DNA of 64,000 nucleotides from Tigriopus japonicus. Lineage: Eukaryota > Arthropoda > Copepoda > Harpacticoida > Harpacticidae. The notes beneath the pieces are model-generated. The model saw only the letters and a program-made list of their open reading frames with translations, made no database searches and was not told the DNA's origin. Below, in pieces: positions 48,801 through 57,870 of the stretch. The position numbers and the translations under genes are program-made. How positions within the stretch are numbered: position 1 is the first letter of the stretch; each line of letters starts with the position of its first letter. Where the stretch lies: positions 7,802,950-7,866,949 of the forward strand of contig CM021318.1 in assembly GCA_010645155.1 (NCBI GenBank). The letters run 5' to 3'.

Positions 48801-51800
48801 ATTTGAGTTATTCGCAAAAATAGGTTTTGGAAAAGAAAAAAAAACCTTCGAAGCCTCGTCGTTTACGACACATAAAGAATCATAATCCGAGAATGAAGGC
48901 TGTAGAATGACGTGGAATCTGCAATTCCGTGATGGCTGATGTTAGTGGCAAGCGTTTTTCGTCGCACTTCTTACTTCATGGACACATTGGACATGGGCAA
49001 CAAACATCCTCTCGATCCTCCCCAGACCTACGTACTACAGTAGATCGTAGAGGAGGAGGAGGCCGCTCCAGTCTTGCATGAAATCTTATTAGATTTATTT
49101 CCAGCCCAGAACGTTCCCGTTTGCGAGAGGCATTTGATATTGATAAAGGAGTGTTGCTTTCCAAGTGGCACAAACAAATCCATTTTCTGCAGTCTTAGAG
49201 CAGATATGGTTCTCTTTGGATCCCAATATGAGGAATGGAAATCAACGGAGATTAATTACTTGTAGTTGTAGTAGTAGTAGAGATTTTTGCTCAGTTGGAT
49301 CTGATCATAAGGCACAAGTCTTGCAAACCAACAAAAAGGCATTTAATCCCTAAGAAGTAAACAATATTTACTGGGAATAGATTTCCTACCTCAAAAATGG
49401 TAGCCATAAAGAACAACAACATGACTAAGCGACTAAGTTCAAAAAGTGGTTCATAGAATCGAAACGGAACAATTATATCAATAAGTGGGATTAGTAAGTA
49501 TCAAAATTCCAATCCACATTTTTTAGTTGCCAAGCATATCTGTTTGAACCGCACGAAACTCCATTGCATGAAGTCTTGTTTTCTTCAATGAAAGTTCGAC
49601 TGAACTTGATGAAATGAATGAATGCACGGCATGGAGCGACCAAGGGACAAGAGGATGGAACGCAGCTCAACAAGAGTAGCTTTCTCCACCTTCCTTTCCA
49701 ATGGAACCGAGAGAGAAAAAAAGGAAGAGAGAGTGGAACTTTGGCTGACTCGGGTGCGAATGAAAGAGTATGGAGATTGTACTCTAGACGTTTCAACTTG
49801 GAAGGATTGTTTAGTTTGTAATACGGCATAGCTGCAAAGTCTCTGCAGGCTGAAAAAGTCAAGGATTTGGGATCGTAGATTAACCTAGGCTTGTGGCGTG
49901 TCTTCTTCCATTAGAGGACGTGATCCCATTTCTGGTGTAGGCGAAACCAAGTCCAAACGAATGCAAATCGATTCAAGTCTTAAGAAGATGGTTTTTTTCC
50001 CTCGAATTTGACGACAGCTTCTTTTAGGTAGAAACTATTGAGGAAAAACAACAAAGATTAAGTCATATTCTTTTGCAAGGTATATGAGCAGAATTCAAGT
50101 TTTTCCGTGGAGAAGTCTTTTCATCGGCAGTATTCGAAAGAGGGATGGAATAAGAAAAATCCTCCTTGGCAATTCAAAATCTTCAAACTTCCCCTGAATG
50201 TGAGAGATAGATCAACCTGGCAGAGCTGACATCGCGAAAGCTGAATTCAGATTGAGTTCAAAATAAATTGACGATCTTCAAGGGAAGTCATTGAAGTTGA
50301 GAAGTCTTTCCTAATTTAACACCAAAGAATTAAAGTCTCAATCTTTTTTCGCCATCTTGTTGTTAAGGATGGGTCGGGCCAAGATTTTCGGTTCCGGTGA
50401 TAAAACCAAGCCACCCAAGTCATTTTGTCTCTATTATTTGGCCGTTCTAGCCTCTCAGGGACAAAATCTTTATATTGTAGTTTATCGGATGAGAATGTTT
50501 TTGCAAGTTCCTCCACTAGAGCGAGTTCTCATCGATTTGATCAATTTGAAGCTGGGGAGTGTTAATAAAAAAGTGAGCCCGAGCTTGATCCACTTGGTTC
50601 TAGCTTCTGAGAACAATGATAGTAGATCCATGAGAGAGCTCATTTTTCATGCTTTCAAAACAAATTGTCTGCTCCCTTTCCTTCACTTTTTTCCTCCCTG
50701 GTTTTCTCGTTGCTATCAAAATGTTATCAGACTCAATCCGACTTTGAAGTCCATAAAGCCCAGATTCGCTTTGCTGAAGACTTGGGACTACTGAACGAGT
50801 TGTGAAATTTGGGATCTCCCCTTTCTCAGGGGGAGTTTTGACCTTTCCAAAAGGAGATCAGTTACTAAGGACCAAGGAAATGGACCTTGTGCTCCAACTT
50901 TTAGGAAGCGTGCGTGTTAGTACAATACACTGTGATTCAATTTGCCTTTGGTGTAACGATTTTTAGTTGTGCAGTACTCTACATGTTTCCATTTTGAAGC
51001 AGTAAATATGAAACGGACTAAAGCACCACACTTTATCCTGTTCTTTCTTTTTCCGTGTAACATTTTCTGATGGAAATACTTTTAACACAAAAAATGCTAA
51101 CAAACACACTTGAACTTGGCTTATCAAGGTTGTTGATATATCATGCTCTTGCTCACAGCCTTTGATCTCTTTAATGGCTTGCAAGATATCCCTAATTATG
51201 CCCCGTAGAAACCTTAGTTAAGTCACATCGCCATGATTTACAAAGAATCTTACATATTAGACGTTTTCATAATGGCACTCTGGGCTGATTCACTGAGCGA
51301 GCTAAACGCTTTACCCTCAACTGCTCATACACTCTCGTACTAATTTGGTGTGAATTTTTTTTTAAAACCAATTTTTCATCACAATTTTATCACAGTGGGA
51401 GAATAAGGATGCCTTCAGGTTCTTACTCGCTCTCACGCCTGAAAGGCGGAGTGACTTTATGCATGTGTTCCACCAAAAGGAATTGGAACGGTGTTGGACC
51501 CAGAGGCCTGTTCCCCGGACGCTCCTTCTCCTTTCTTTCCACGCACGCAAGGCCTCATTCGAGGGAAGAGTGGATCTAGGGGGAGCATGGGTAAAGTGGA
51601 GGACTCTTGAAGGTCATAGACTTGCTTGGAACAGCTGCAATTCCACTGGTTCGGTAGACAAACTCCACTACCGATTTTCAAGAATTTACTTCAAGTGAAT
51701 CGAAAGTCACCATGCAAGGTCACAACCCGAATTGGCGGGTTCCCCCCAAGGACCGTGTCCTGAAACGCATGGAATCCACGAGTCTTCAATCCTACAAGCC

Positions 51801-54800
51801 CAAGATCATCTCGGAGCAACGGCGAAAGATCGAAGATTTGTGCCGTGATCTGATCGTGAACAATGATCACATCCATGTGGTTGAGCAACGCTTACGACAA
51901 GCCATTGACAAGGGTTTGGGCAAGGAGAGCCATGCTGTCGCCTCAGTCAAGTGTTACTCCACCTATGTCCGGCATTTACCCACTGGCGAGGAAAAAGGTC
52001 AGTTTCTGGCCTTGGATCTGGGAGGAACCAACTTCCGCGTGCTTCTGGTCGATATTGGCGAGAACAAGCAATTCAACATGCAATCTAAGATCTTTGCCAT
52101 ACCTCAACACGTTATGATCGGAACGGGAGAGGAGCTCTTTGATCACATTGCCACTTGTCTCAAGGAATTCATGGTGGAGCACAACTTGGAATCGACCAAG
52201 CTTCCGCTGGGATTCACCTTCAGCTTCCCCTGTAAACAATTGGGTTTGGCAGAGGTAAGCTTGATCGCCATGACTGTGCTGAAATAAGATTTATACATTT
52301 GGTCTCTTTCATATTGAAATCAAGGGTCGTCTCACCACTTGGACCAAGGGCTTTAAGTGCTCCGGAGTGGAGGGTGAAGATGTGGTCCGACTGCTACAGG
52401 AGGCTTTGAAAAGAGTCGGCGAGCACAACATTGAAGTCTGCGCCATTTTGAATGATACCACTGGCTGTCTCATGTCCTGCGCTTGGAAAGAGCCCAAATG
52501 CCGAATAGGGCTCATCGTTGGCACTGGCACCAACGCTTGTTACTTGGAAGATATTGAGAACGTGGAACTTTGGGACGGTGACTCAGGCGAACCCAGACAT
52601 GTCATTGTGAACACGGAATGGGGAGGTTTCGGTGACAACAGCGAGTTAGATTTCATTCGCACGAAATGGGACGAAGCTGTGGACGAAGGCTCTCTCAATC
52701 CTGGGAAGCAAACTTTCGAGAAAATGATCTCAGGGATGTACATGGGAGAACTGACAAGACAAGTTTTAGTGGACATGATCTGGGAAGGCCTCATCTTCCA
52801 GGAGAAGGACACGGACAAACTCTTTGAATGGGGACAATTCCTGACCAAATATGTGTCGGAAATTGAGTCGGACATGGTGGGCGATTTCACTCGAGCAAGG
52901 AAAGTTCTGGAGGAGTTGGGCATCAAGGACCCCAGTGATGAAGATATGTCTGCCATGCGTTATATTTGTGAGCTGGTCTCGCGTCGGGCCGGGTTCATGG
53001 CCTCAGCTGGAATCACGGCTCTTTTGAAGAAAATGGACTATCACGACGTGGTAGTGGCCATCGATGGATCTGTCTTCAGATATCATCCACATTTTCCGAA
53101 TATCATGCGATCCAGAATCAGCCAACTGATGGGAATTGATTACAAATTCGACCTTATGCTTTCTACTGATGGCTCTGGTCGCGGAGCTGCTCTTGTCGCG
53201 GCCGTTTTGACAAATCAAGAACAACAGAGAAAGCAACAACAGGAAATCGAAAATGAACCGTAAATTACGTGTAGTATTAACTCGCACTAGAAGTTCACAT
53301 AGTTGAGCCTGCTTTTTAATTGTTTTGCCAAGTTAACCTTACATGTTCAGGCTTGCAGTCGTAGGGCAGGGATTCAGCTGTTGCCAACTATCCACAATAA
53401 CCCAGGGTACGTGGGCTCGAATTCCGGGCTATGCCGGATGTATTAATTTGCTTGCAATAGTCACCGTGTCATAGGCTGAAATGGGCAAACCTGCAATTAT
53501 TCCCTTGAATGAGGTGAATTTTAGTTAAAGTGGTGGTATCCCCGGGTGGACAGCCTTCCTCAGATCTGATTCCGAATTAAACAACCTTGCATGTGGGTAG
53601 TCACTCAATAATACTAAAATGAAATTGATCCATGTTCACTTTTGGGTCATTGACAAGTCTTCATGAACTGATCGTATTACTTGGCATAACCAGCTTCAAC
53701 AAATTATATGTTTAACCCAGCACACATTGAAATATATTCAAGTTCATCACCAAATATCGCAGTTTTAGTTCCCAACAAAAAGAAAACTTGTTCCACAATC
53801 GTAAATAAGGTACGTCACATTTGTCCCAAGATCAATATCCAACCTTGCATCAGATGTTTCAACATCAGGAAAGTGGACAATTGTTTAGACTAAATATTTG
53901 CTTGTTTCCATTTGCAGGCCGCTTATGCCTACTGGACTTGTTCCACTCATCTACCTTTATACCTCACTCCATCCATTGGTGATGAACGGTCCTTCACACC
54001 CCCTCAGTCCAGCAGCTTCCATGACAGCCACACTTCTTCCGGTTCTGGTGACGGTTCCGAAGATTCTCGAGATGGAAGCGAATCCTCAGAAGGTGGAAGA
54101 GAGACCCGCAGTGAGCGACGCCATGAGGCTGTTCCGCTCAATGGGTGTGGCTCGATTTGTCGAGAGGTGGAACGGAAATGCCCATTTTTCATCAAAGGGC
54201 TTGAGGATGACAAAGCAGCCGGAAATCCGTCCTTTATCTGTAAAGGTGAGTGTTTCATGTGGGACGCGTCCTCTATTGATTGAGGAGCTTTTTTTTACTT
54301 TTTTTCTTCATCTTTTTTTTTTGAGAAGTTACCAAAATGAATGAAATACTTGCTTTTTGACGGGGAGAGACCCAAATCATTTACAGAAGGGAACTTCTGT
54401 GGACCCCTCTTGGTCCTTAATTTGCTCGACGGCTAAAGAGGGAATCAATCCACTTCATTCGAGGTCATCTAAGAAAATAGCCATTCCCTAATTATTCTAG
54501 TTGACATTACAGTTCAGGACCTTGGCAGACTAGTCCTTTTATGTACATATGCACCTCAAGGTCAAAAGTAGTGTGTGAAGGCCATGGCTTAACGGCTGGG
54601 ACTTCTGTGGAACGCAATAGAGCGTCGTCAAATTCCCTCGTGAATGGACGCTCCCTAGGATATCGCAGGCAAATGAGATGGGGCATGGAAAAGAATGAGA
54701 AGCAATGGCTTCTTAAGCTTGTACTTGTCGTATAGCTGACTGATGGATGATGCCCCATTTGGAACGACGGAGAACAACACAACTCCTTCATTCTTGTTTA

Positions 54801-56658
54801 GATTCATCTGAATGTGTCAAAGATGGAAAGGAACAAGAGTCAGAGAAATGTTCACCTCCTTAAAGTCTTTTTAAGCGTGCTCTTTTTCATTCTCTTTCAT
54901 TCGACGTTCACGATTCAATCGAAAAAAGCGACCTCAAGCGGCATTTATGGCATGACCTGTGGTGTAAAAAAGAGAAATTCCGAAAATACGCTCTTCACTC
55001 TGCTAAGTTTGAATGCCTCTGGTACATCCTCTGTGATTTGTAATTGGCAGCAGTTAAAAGCAAATTGTTACTTATTGTTTCAAAAAACAGTCTTAAATTT
55101 TAAGGACATCAAGATTTTTGCCTCGTTTTGAAGTTATTACACGTTTAAAACGTCAACTTCAGTTTCAAAAGTAGTCACCCTCTACATATGAGGAAGGAGA
55201 AAAAAGGGAAAAGGAGAAGGCAAGTGGGGCCGTCAACCAAATCAGAGCGACCAATTTCAGACCTTAAAAAAGGAGTTGGGGAAGGTTTCAGACTAGTGGA
55301 CTTTTAAACACCGTTGTGACAAACCAATGCAATTTTGGTGCATTACAAGAGCACAGCATTTGAAGTTAGAATAAATGGCTCTAGAATGAAATGAAAAGGA
55401 AACACCAAATACTGATAAAACTTGCATAAAAAGCGAAAGAAGTTACTACATAGACTGGGTCTCTTTCTTGTGTGTACACACCACGTTTTGAATCGTGAAC
55501 GTCAAATGGCTTCCTAGCACCAAGAACGAATGGTACTGGCCAAATTTCCCAAGCCAACTTTATCAAATTTGTTCGTTACAAATGGAACGTTTTCAGTTCA
55601 ACCAACTTAACTTTGTGACAATAGTTATTAAAAAACAAAATACTTGTAAAGCTAGGTACTAACAACTAACTGTAGAGGTGTAATTGTTATCTGTTCTTAG
55701 CAAGAAAAATGTCGGAACCAATTTTATTTTTGAGGCTCCACCAAACAATTTGTTATCGATCTAACCAAGAACACGGAACAATAACCCTCTAATGGCAATC
55801 CCTCTCACTTATCATGAAAGTATGGGCTAGGAGAAAGTGAGAGAGACCAAGTCCATGACCCTAACCTCTACTTGGGCCATTTTCTTTGCAGACGAAGCAA
55901 TTCCAAATGTGATAATCAACCCAATGGGAGACGAGGCCGAGGCAACACTCCCCCTTTGCTGCTACAAGGCTGTGGATGAGCCTCCTCCAGGGGCGTGGCT
56001 TTCGTTTGAAGCAGAAGATCCCACACGCCCCTTCTGTGTTGAGCCGGACTCTATCCGCAACCGGAGGTCCAAACGATACAGCTCCTCAACAAGCTTGAAT
56101 GTGGACTCGGGGCAACCGGACCGGGCACATGGTCTAGGCGGGCCTAGCCATACCCATCCAACCGGTGAGGTGGGCCGCCCACCAGCCTCCTCCTCCTCCT
56201 TCTCCTCCTCCTTTTCGGACACCCTGGAATCTTCCACCTTCAGTTCGGATGACCCGGAACACGAGGAATCTATAACCTTGCTGTCTGGGCGTGATGATGA
56301 AATGCGCTGTGATATCATATTTACTCCCCCGTCCTTGAGCCTCAATATCACTTCCGTTGCTCTGGACGAGTGGGAGGCATGGCACCATACCCTCTCCAAC
56401 ACCTCAATCTTTGGCGCCACAGATACCTACTATGATGATGAGGACGAAGGTGACCTGTTGTTTGCCTCTCTGTCACGTTGGTGGAGTAACTTCATGGGTC
56501 GGTTTGGGCTGTCCATTTTTGCCACCGACCCCGGCGGCTACAGTGTCAGCACCAGTGGACAAAACAGAACTTCAAGCCCCGGCCGAGGTTACGTGGGAGC
56601 CCTAGTGGCCTTGATCCTCTGGCTGGGGACCACGAGTGGAAGATTGAGAACTATGTGA
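36816..56658 (+). CDS. NALF1/NLF-1/Mid1-like cysteine-rich membrane protein (3 exons, 700 aa)
   Basis: Members of this family are accessory proteins of the NALCN sodium-leak channel that help fold and place the channel in neurons (family knowledge; assignment here is from remembered motifs). Exons: 36816-37823, 53918-54245 and 55892-56658; phases close to 700 residues. A hydrophobic segment at about 34-50 can act as signal anchor. A long Ser-rich stretch (about 190-220, coded by ATC repeats) is followed by the cysteine-rich region: CSASSLDKRVKLLL, IDFEEIF, YSVIHSVEECK joined to AAYAYWTCS, then CGSICREVERKCPFF and GNPSFICK joined to DEAIPNV...LCCY. Acidic, low-complexity sequence and a hydrophobic C-terminal segment (GALVALILWLG) end the protein. 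The 16 kb first intron contains a whole hexokinase gene. A different Frizzled-like cysteine-rich protein is the alternative. Confidence 0.65.
38120..38704. mobile_element. MITE with about 140-base terminal inverted repeats and TA flanks
   Basis: The left end (CGTGGGGTATCCAGACTAGA) recurs inverted at the right end (GGATACCCCTCG), and the similarity extends for roughly 140 bases on each side. TA is present immediately outside both ends (38118-38119 and 38705-38706), as expected for a Tc1/mariner-type target duplication. The 585-base element has no coding capacity, so it would need transposase from elsewhere. A half copy lies at 29119-29285. Confidence 0.85.
39076..39291 (+). mobile_element. SINE-like element with tRNA-like head
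   Basis: The head (39076-39150) contains GTGGTTAGTGCAG, resembling an A box, and AGGTCGATTCTCC, resembling a B box, and can fold into a hairpin (GAGAAAGGT with ACCTTTCTC). The following body (39163-39291) is repeated inverted at 28301-28430. It is too degenerate for a functional tRNA. Confidence 0.5.
40077..40376 (+). mobile_element. Remnant of a non-LTR retrotransposon reverse transcriptase C-terminus
   Basis: The translation has the typical tail of Jockey/CR1-type LINE reverse transcriptases: RESRLVRSMKSSSLFYRAP, then LFNLLPISLRR, TFKA, a stop codon at 40293-40295, and in the same frame LDKFLNTIPDQPTIQ. The in-frame stop and the absence of the rest of the ORF mark it as a dead fragment. 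Confidence 0.75.
40445..40801 (+). other. Unrecognised 118-codon open frame
   Basis: A Cys-containing frame (YYKIEGSNFC, KSPCFEKENC) directly follows an acceptor-like sequence (CTCTTTACAG) at the edge of the LINE remnant. It may be an old exon, part of the transposon or chance. I do not recognise it. Confidence 0.2.
42872..43072 (+). other. Small open frame with a signal-anchor-like start
   Basis: 66 codons beginning MRKKSIISGVIFVIVIWV, a charged start and hydrophobic core like the N-terminus of a type II membrane enzyme. No downstream exon could be joined. Low confidence that it is coding. Confidence 0.2.
44171..44197. repeat. (CATT)n microsatellite
   Basis: Nearly seven uninterrupted CATT units. 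Confidence 0.95.
51712..53263 (+). CDS. HK: Hexokinase (2 exons, 493 aa)
   Basis: Phosphorylates glucose and other hexoses with ATP, the first step of glycolysis, in the cytosol. Exons 51712-52254 and 52325-53263, joined in phase across a 70-base intron, give 493 residues, the usual length of a single-unit invertebrate hexokinase. Motifs in order: LDLGGTNFRV (phosphate 1), LGFTFSFPC (sugar binding), ILNDTTGC with the catalytic Asp, LIVGTGTNACY, NTEWGGFGD (hexose-binding Glu) and STDGSGRGAALVAA (adenosine/phosphate 2). NDTTGC differs from the common NDTVGT but keeps the Asp. The ATG has a good CACC context. The whole gene lies on the same strand inside intron 1 of the NALF-like gene, 655 bases before that gene's exon 2. 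No canonical polyadenylation signal was found close downstream. Confidence 0.98.
53264..53917 (+). other. DNA between hexokinase and NALF-like exon 2
   Basis: It contains the hexokinase 3' end and a SINE-like copy at 53380-53505. No coding exon was seen. Confidence 0.6.
53380..53505 (+). mobile_element. tRNA-derived SINE-like copy
   Basis: It contains GGGCTCGAATTCCGGGCT (B-box-like) followed by AATAGTCACCG and AAATGGGCAAAC blocks shared, inverted, with 14950-15095. It sits just downstream of hexokinase. Confidence 0.5.
54246..55891 (+). other. Intron 2 of the NALF-like gene, with repeat R3
   Basis: A 1646-base intron whose central part (55002-55506) is a near-complete copy of repeat R3. The donor is GTGAGT and the acceptor is TTCTTTGCAG. 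No other feature was seen. Confidence 0.7.
55002..55506 (+). repeat. Repeat family R3, contiguous copy
   Basis: Its left part (55002-55233) matches 28453-28692 and its right part (55328-55506) matches 30052-30228. It is noncoding and degenerate. Confidence 0.75.
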
Positions 56659-57870
56659 AAATAAGTGCAAATGTTTGGCGACAACCGCGAAAGAAAACAA
56701 CTATCCCCCTCCTCTACACACCAAACTTCTAGTTCGAACTCACCCACGAATTGATCTTAAGCTTTAATTTGGATGACAATTGCGTAAAATCAGTAAAAGC
56801 CTCGAAGCCAACGTATAGATCCCATGGAGTACCAGAGACAAGGGTCGCTCTGATTTATCGCTCTGTCCCCAGGGATCATCCCTTTCCCCGAACCTATAAC
56901 GGATGCACAAACCTTGAAGAACTACTCTCTTTATATATGATAGAGGAAATTATTATTATTATTATTATCATCATTACAACAACAAGAACTCCTACCACAA
57001 CTACAAGAACTACCATTACAACTACAATTATTACTATGATCATCTTCATTATTATCATTACCATTACTATCATTAGAATGAATACTATGATTGCTATCAT
57101 TAATCTATGTACCATTTCAGTGATACTAAAAAATCTAGGAAGACCACCGAAATTCTTCTCGACAATTGGCACTCTCAGATACTTCAAATTCAAAGACAGT
57201 AAAACTAAGTAGTGTAACCAAGAAGTCTGGCTTCTCAAACGAAGAGAAAAAGCCCATGGCAGACACACAGTCTCAGTGAAACCAAGCGAAGTTCATCTCC
57301 ATTTGTTGCGCATCACCAATAACCACAACCAGCTATGATTTTCACCTGAACCAATTCTGCTATCCAATGTTGTCCATTTCTCTATCTCTTTATATCTCAA
57401 AGTTTTGTTCTCGTTCCCCCGAATTTGGCATTTTTTCTATGACAAAAAAGCCCTAATTTTCCCCTAATCCCACAACAGTGAATTTTCTGAATCATCCATC
57501 TTTTCTACAGGAAACAACACACTAATTAGCAATTAAAAATTATTGCATGGTAACTATCACCCCCCAACCCTTTTAAAAAGAAACCCGAACCAGCTAATTT
57601 TCTTTGTCCATCAGTCGTGCTCTACCTTTTTTAACCTTCCTACACACGACATGATGTTTCATGGTTATATGTATTGTCCTCCTTTCTCATTCCTTAACAA
57701 GTGCGCAAGTATCTATATTTGAAATAAATAAAAAGTCATCATAATGAGAAGAAATATTTATCAAAATAGCACTCAACAACAACACACGAACCCGAAAATG
57801 ATTCACCGGAAATCGATTATAAAAGTGTATCACAGAATCAAAAGATAAATATCCTATTGGGAAGCATTGC
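56659..57870. other. 3' UTR of the NALF-like gene and convergent 3' end of the golgin
   Basis: No coding frame is supported. An ATT array lies at 56949-56968. Overlapping AATAAA signals at 57723-57732 are candidates for the NALF-like transcript end, about 140 bases from the golgin stop codon on the other strand. Confidence 0.5.
57723..57732 (+). terminator. Candidate polyadenylation signals for the NALF-like gene
   Basis: Two overlapping AATAAA motifs, about 1.07 kb after the stop codon at 56658. Confidence 0.4.

Larger units (their letters stand above)
37824..51711 (+). other. Intron 1 of the NALF-like gene, upstream of the nested hexokinase
   Basis: Long AT-rich intron with transposon remnants: the MITE at 38120-38704, a tRNA-like head and SINE body at 39076-39291, and a LINE tail at 40077-40376. 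It also has a CATT array (44171-44197) and several unrecognised small open frames (for example 40445-40801, 42872-43072, 47842-48024, 50357-50794). None is supported as an exon of the host gene, whose exons 1 and 2 join in phase without them. Confidence 0.55.

Noticed and set aside
50357..50794. 145-codon plus-strand frame upstream of hexokinase
   Set aside because: No domain is recognised, another frame overlaps it on the other strand, and no splice link to hexokinase exists. A chance frame is more likely.
36816..56658. Glypican identity for the cysteine-rich membrane protein
   Set aside because: The motifs CREVERKCPFF and GNPSFIC and the YSV...CK-AAYAYWTCS arrangement do not match the glypican core. 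They resemble the NALF/Mid1 cysteine-rich domain.
56751..57268. Ile/Thr-rich frames on both strands near 57.0 kb
   Set aside because: They are produced by ATT/ACT trinucleotide repeats in the 3' UTR region.
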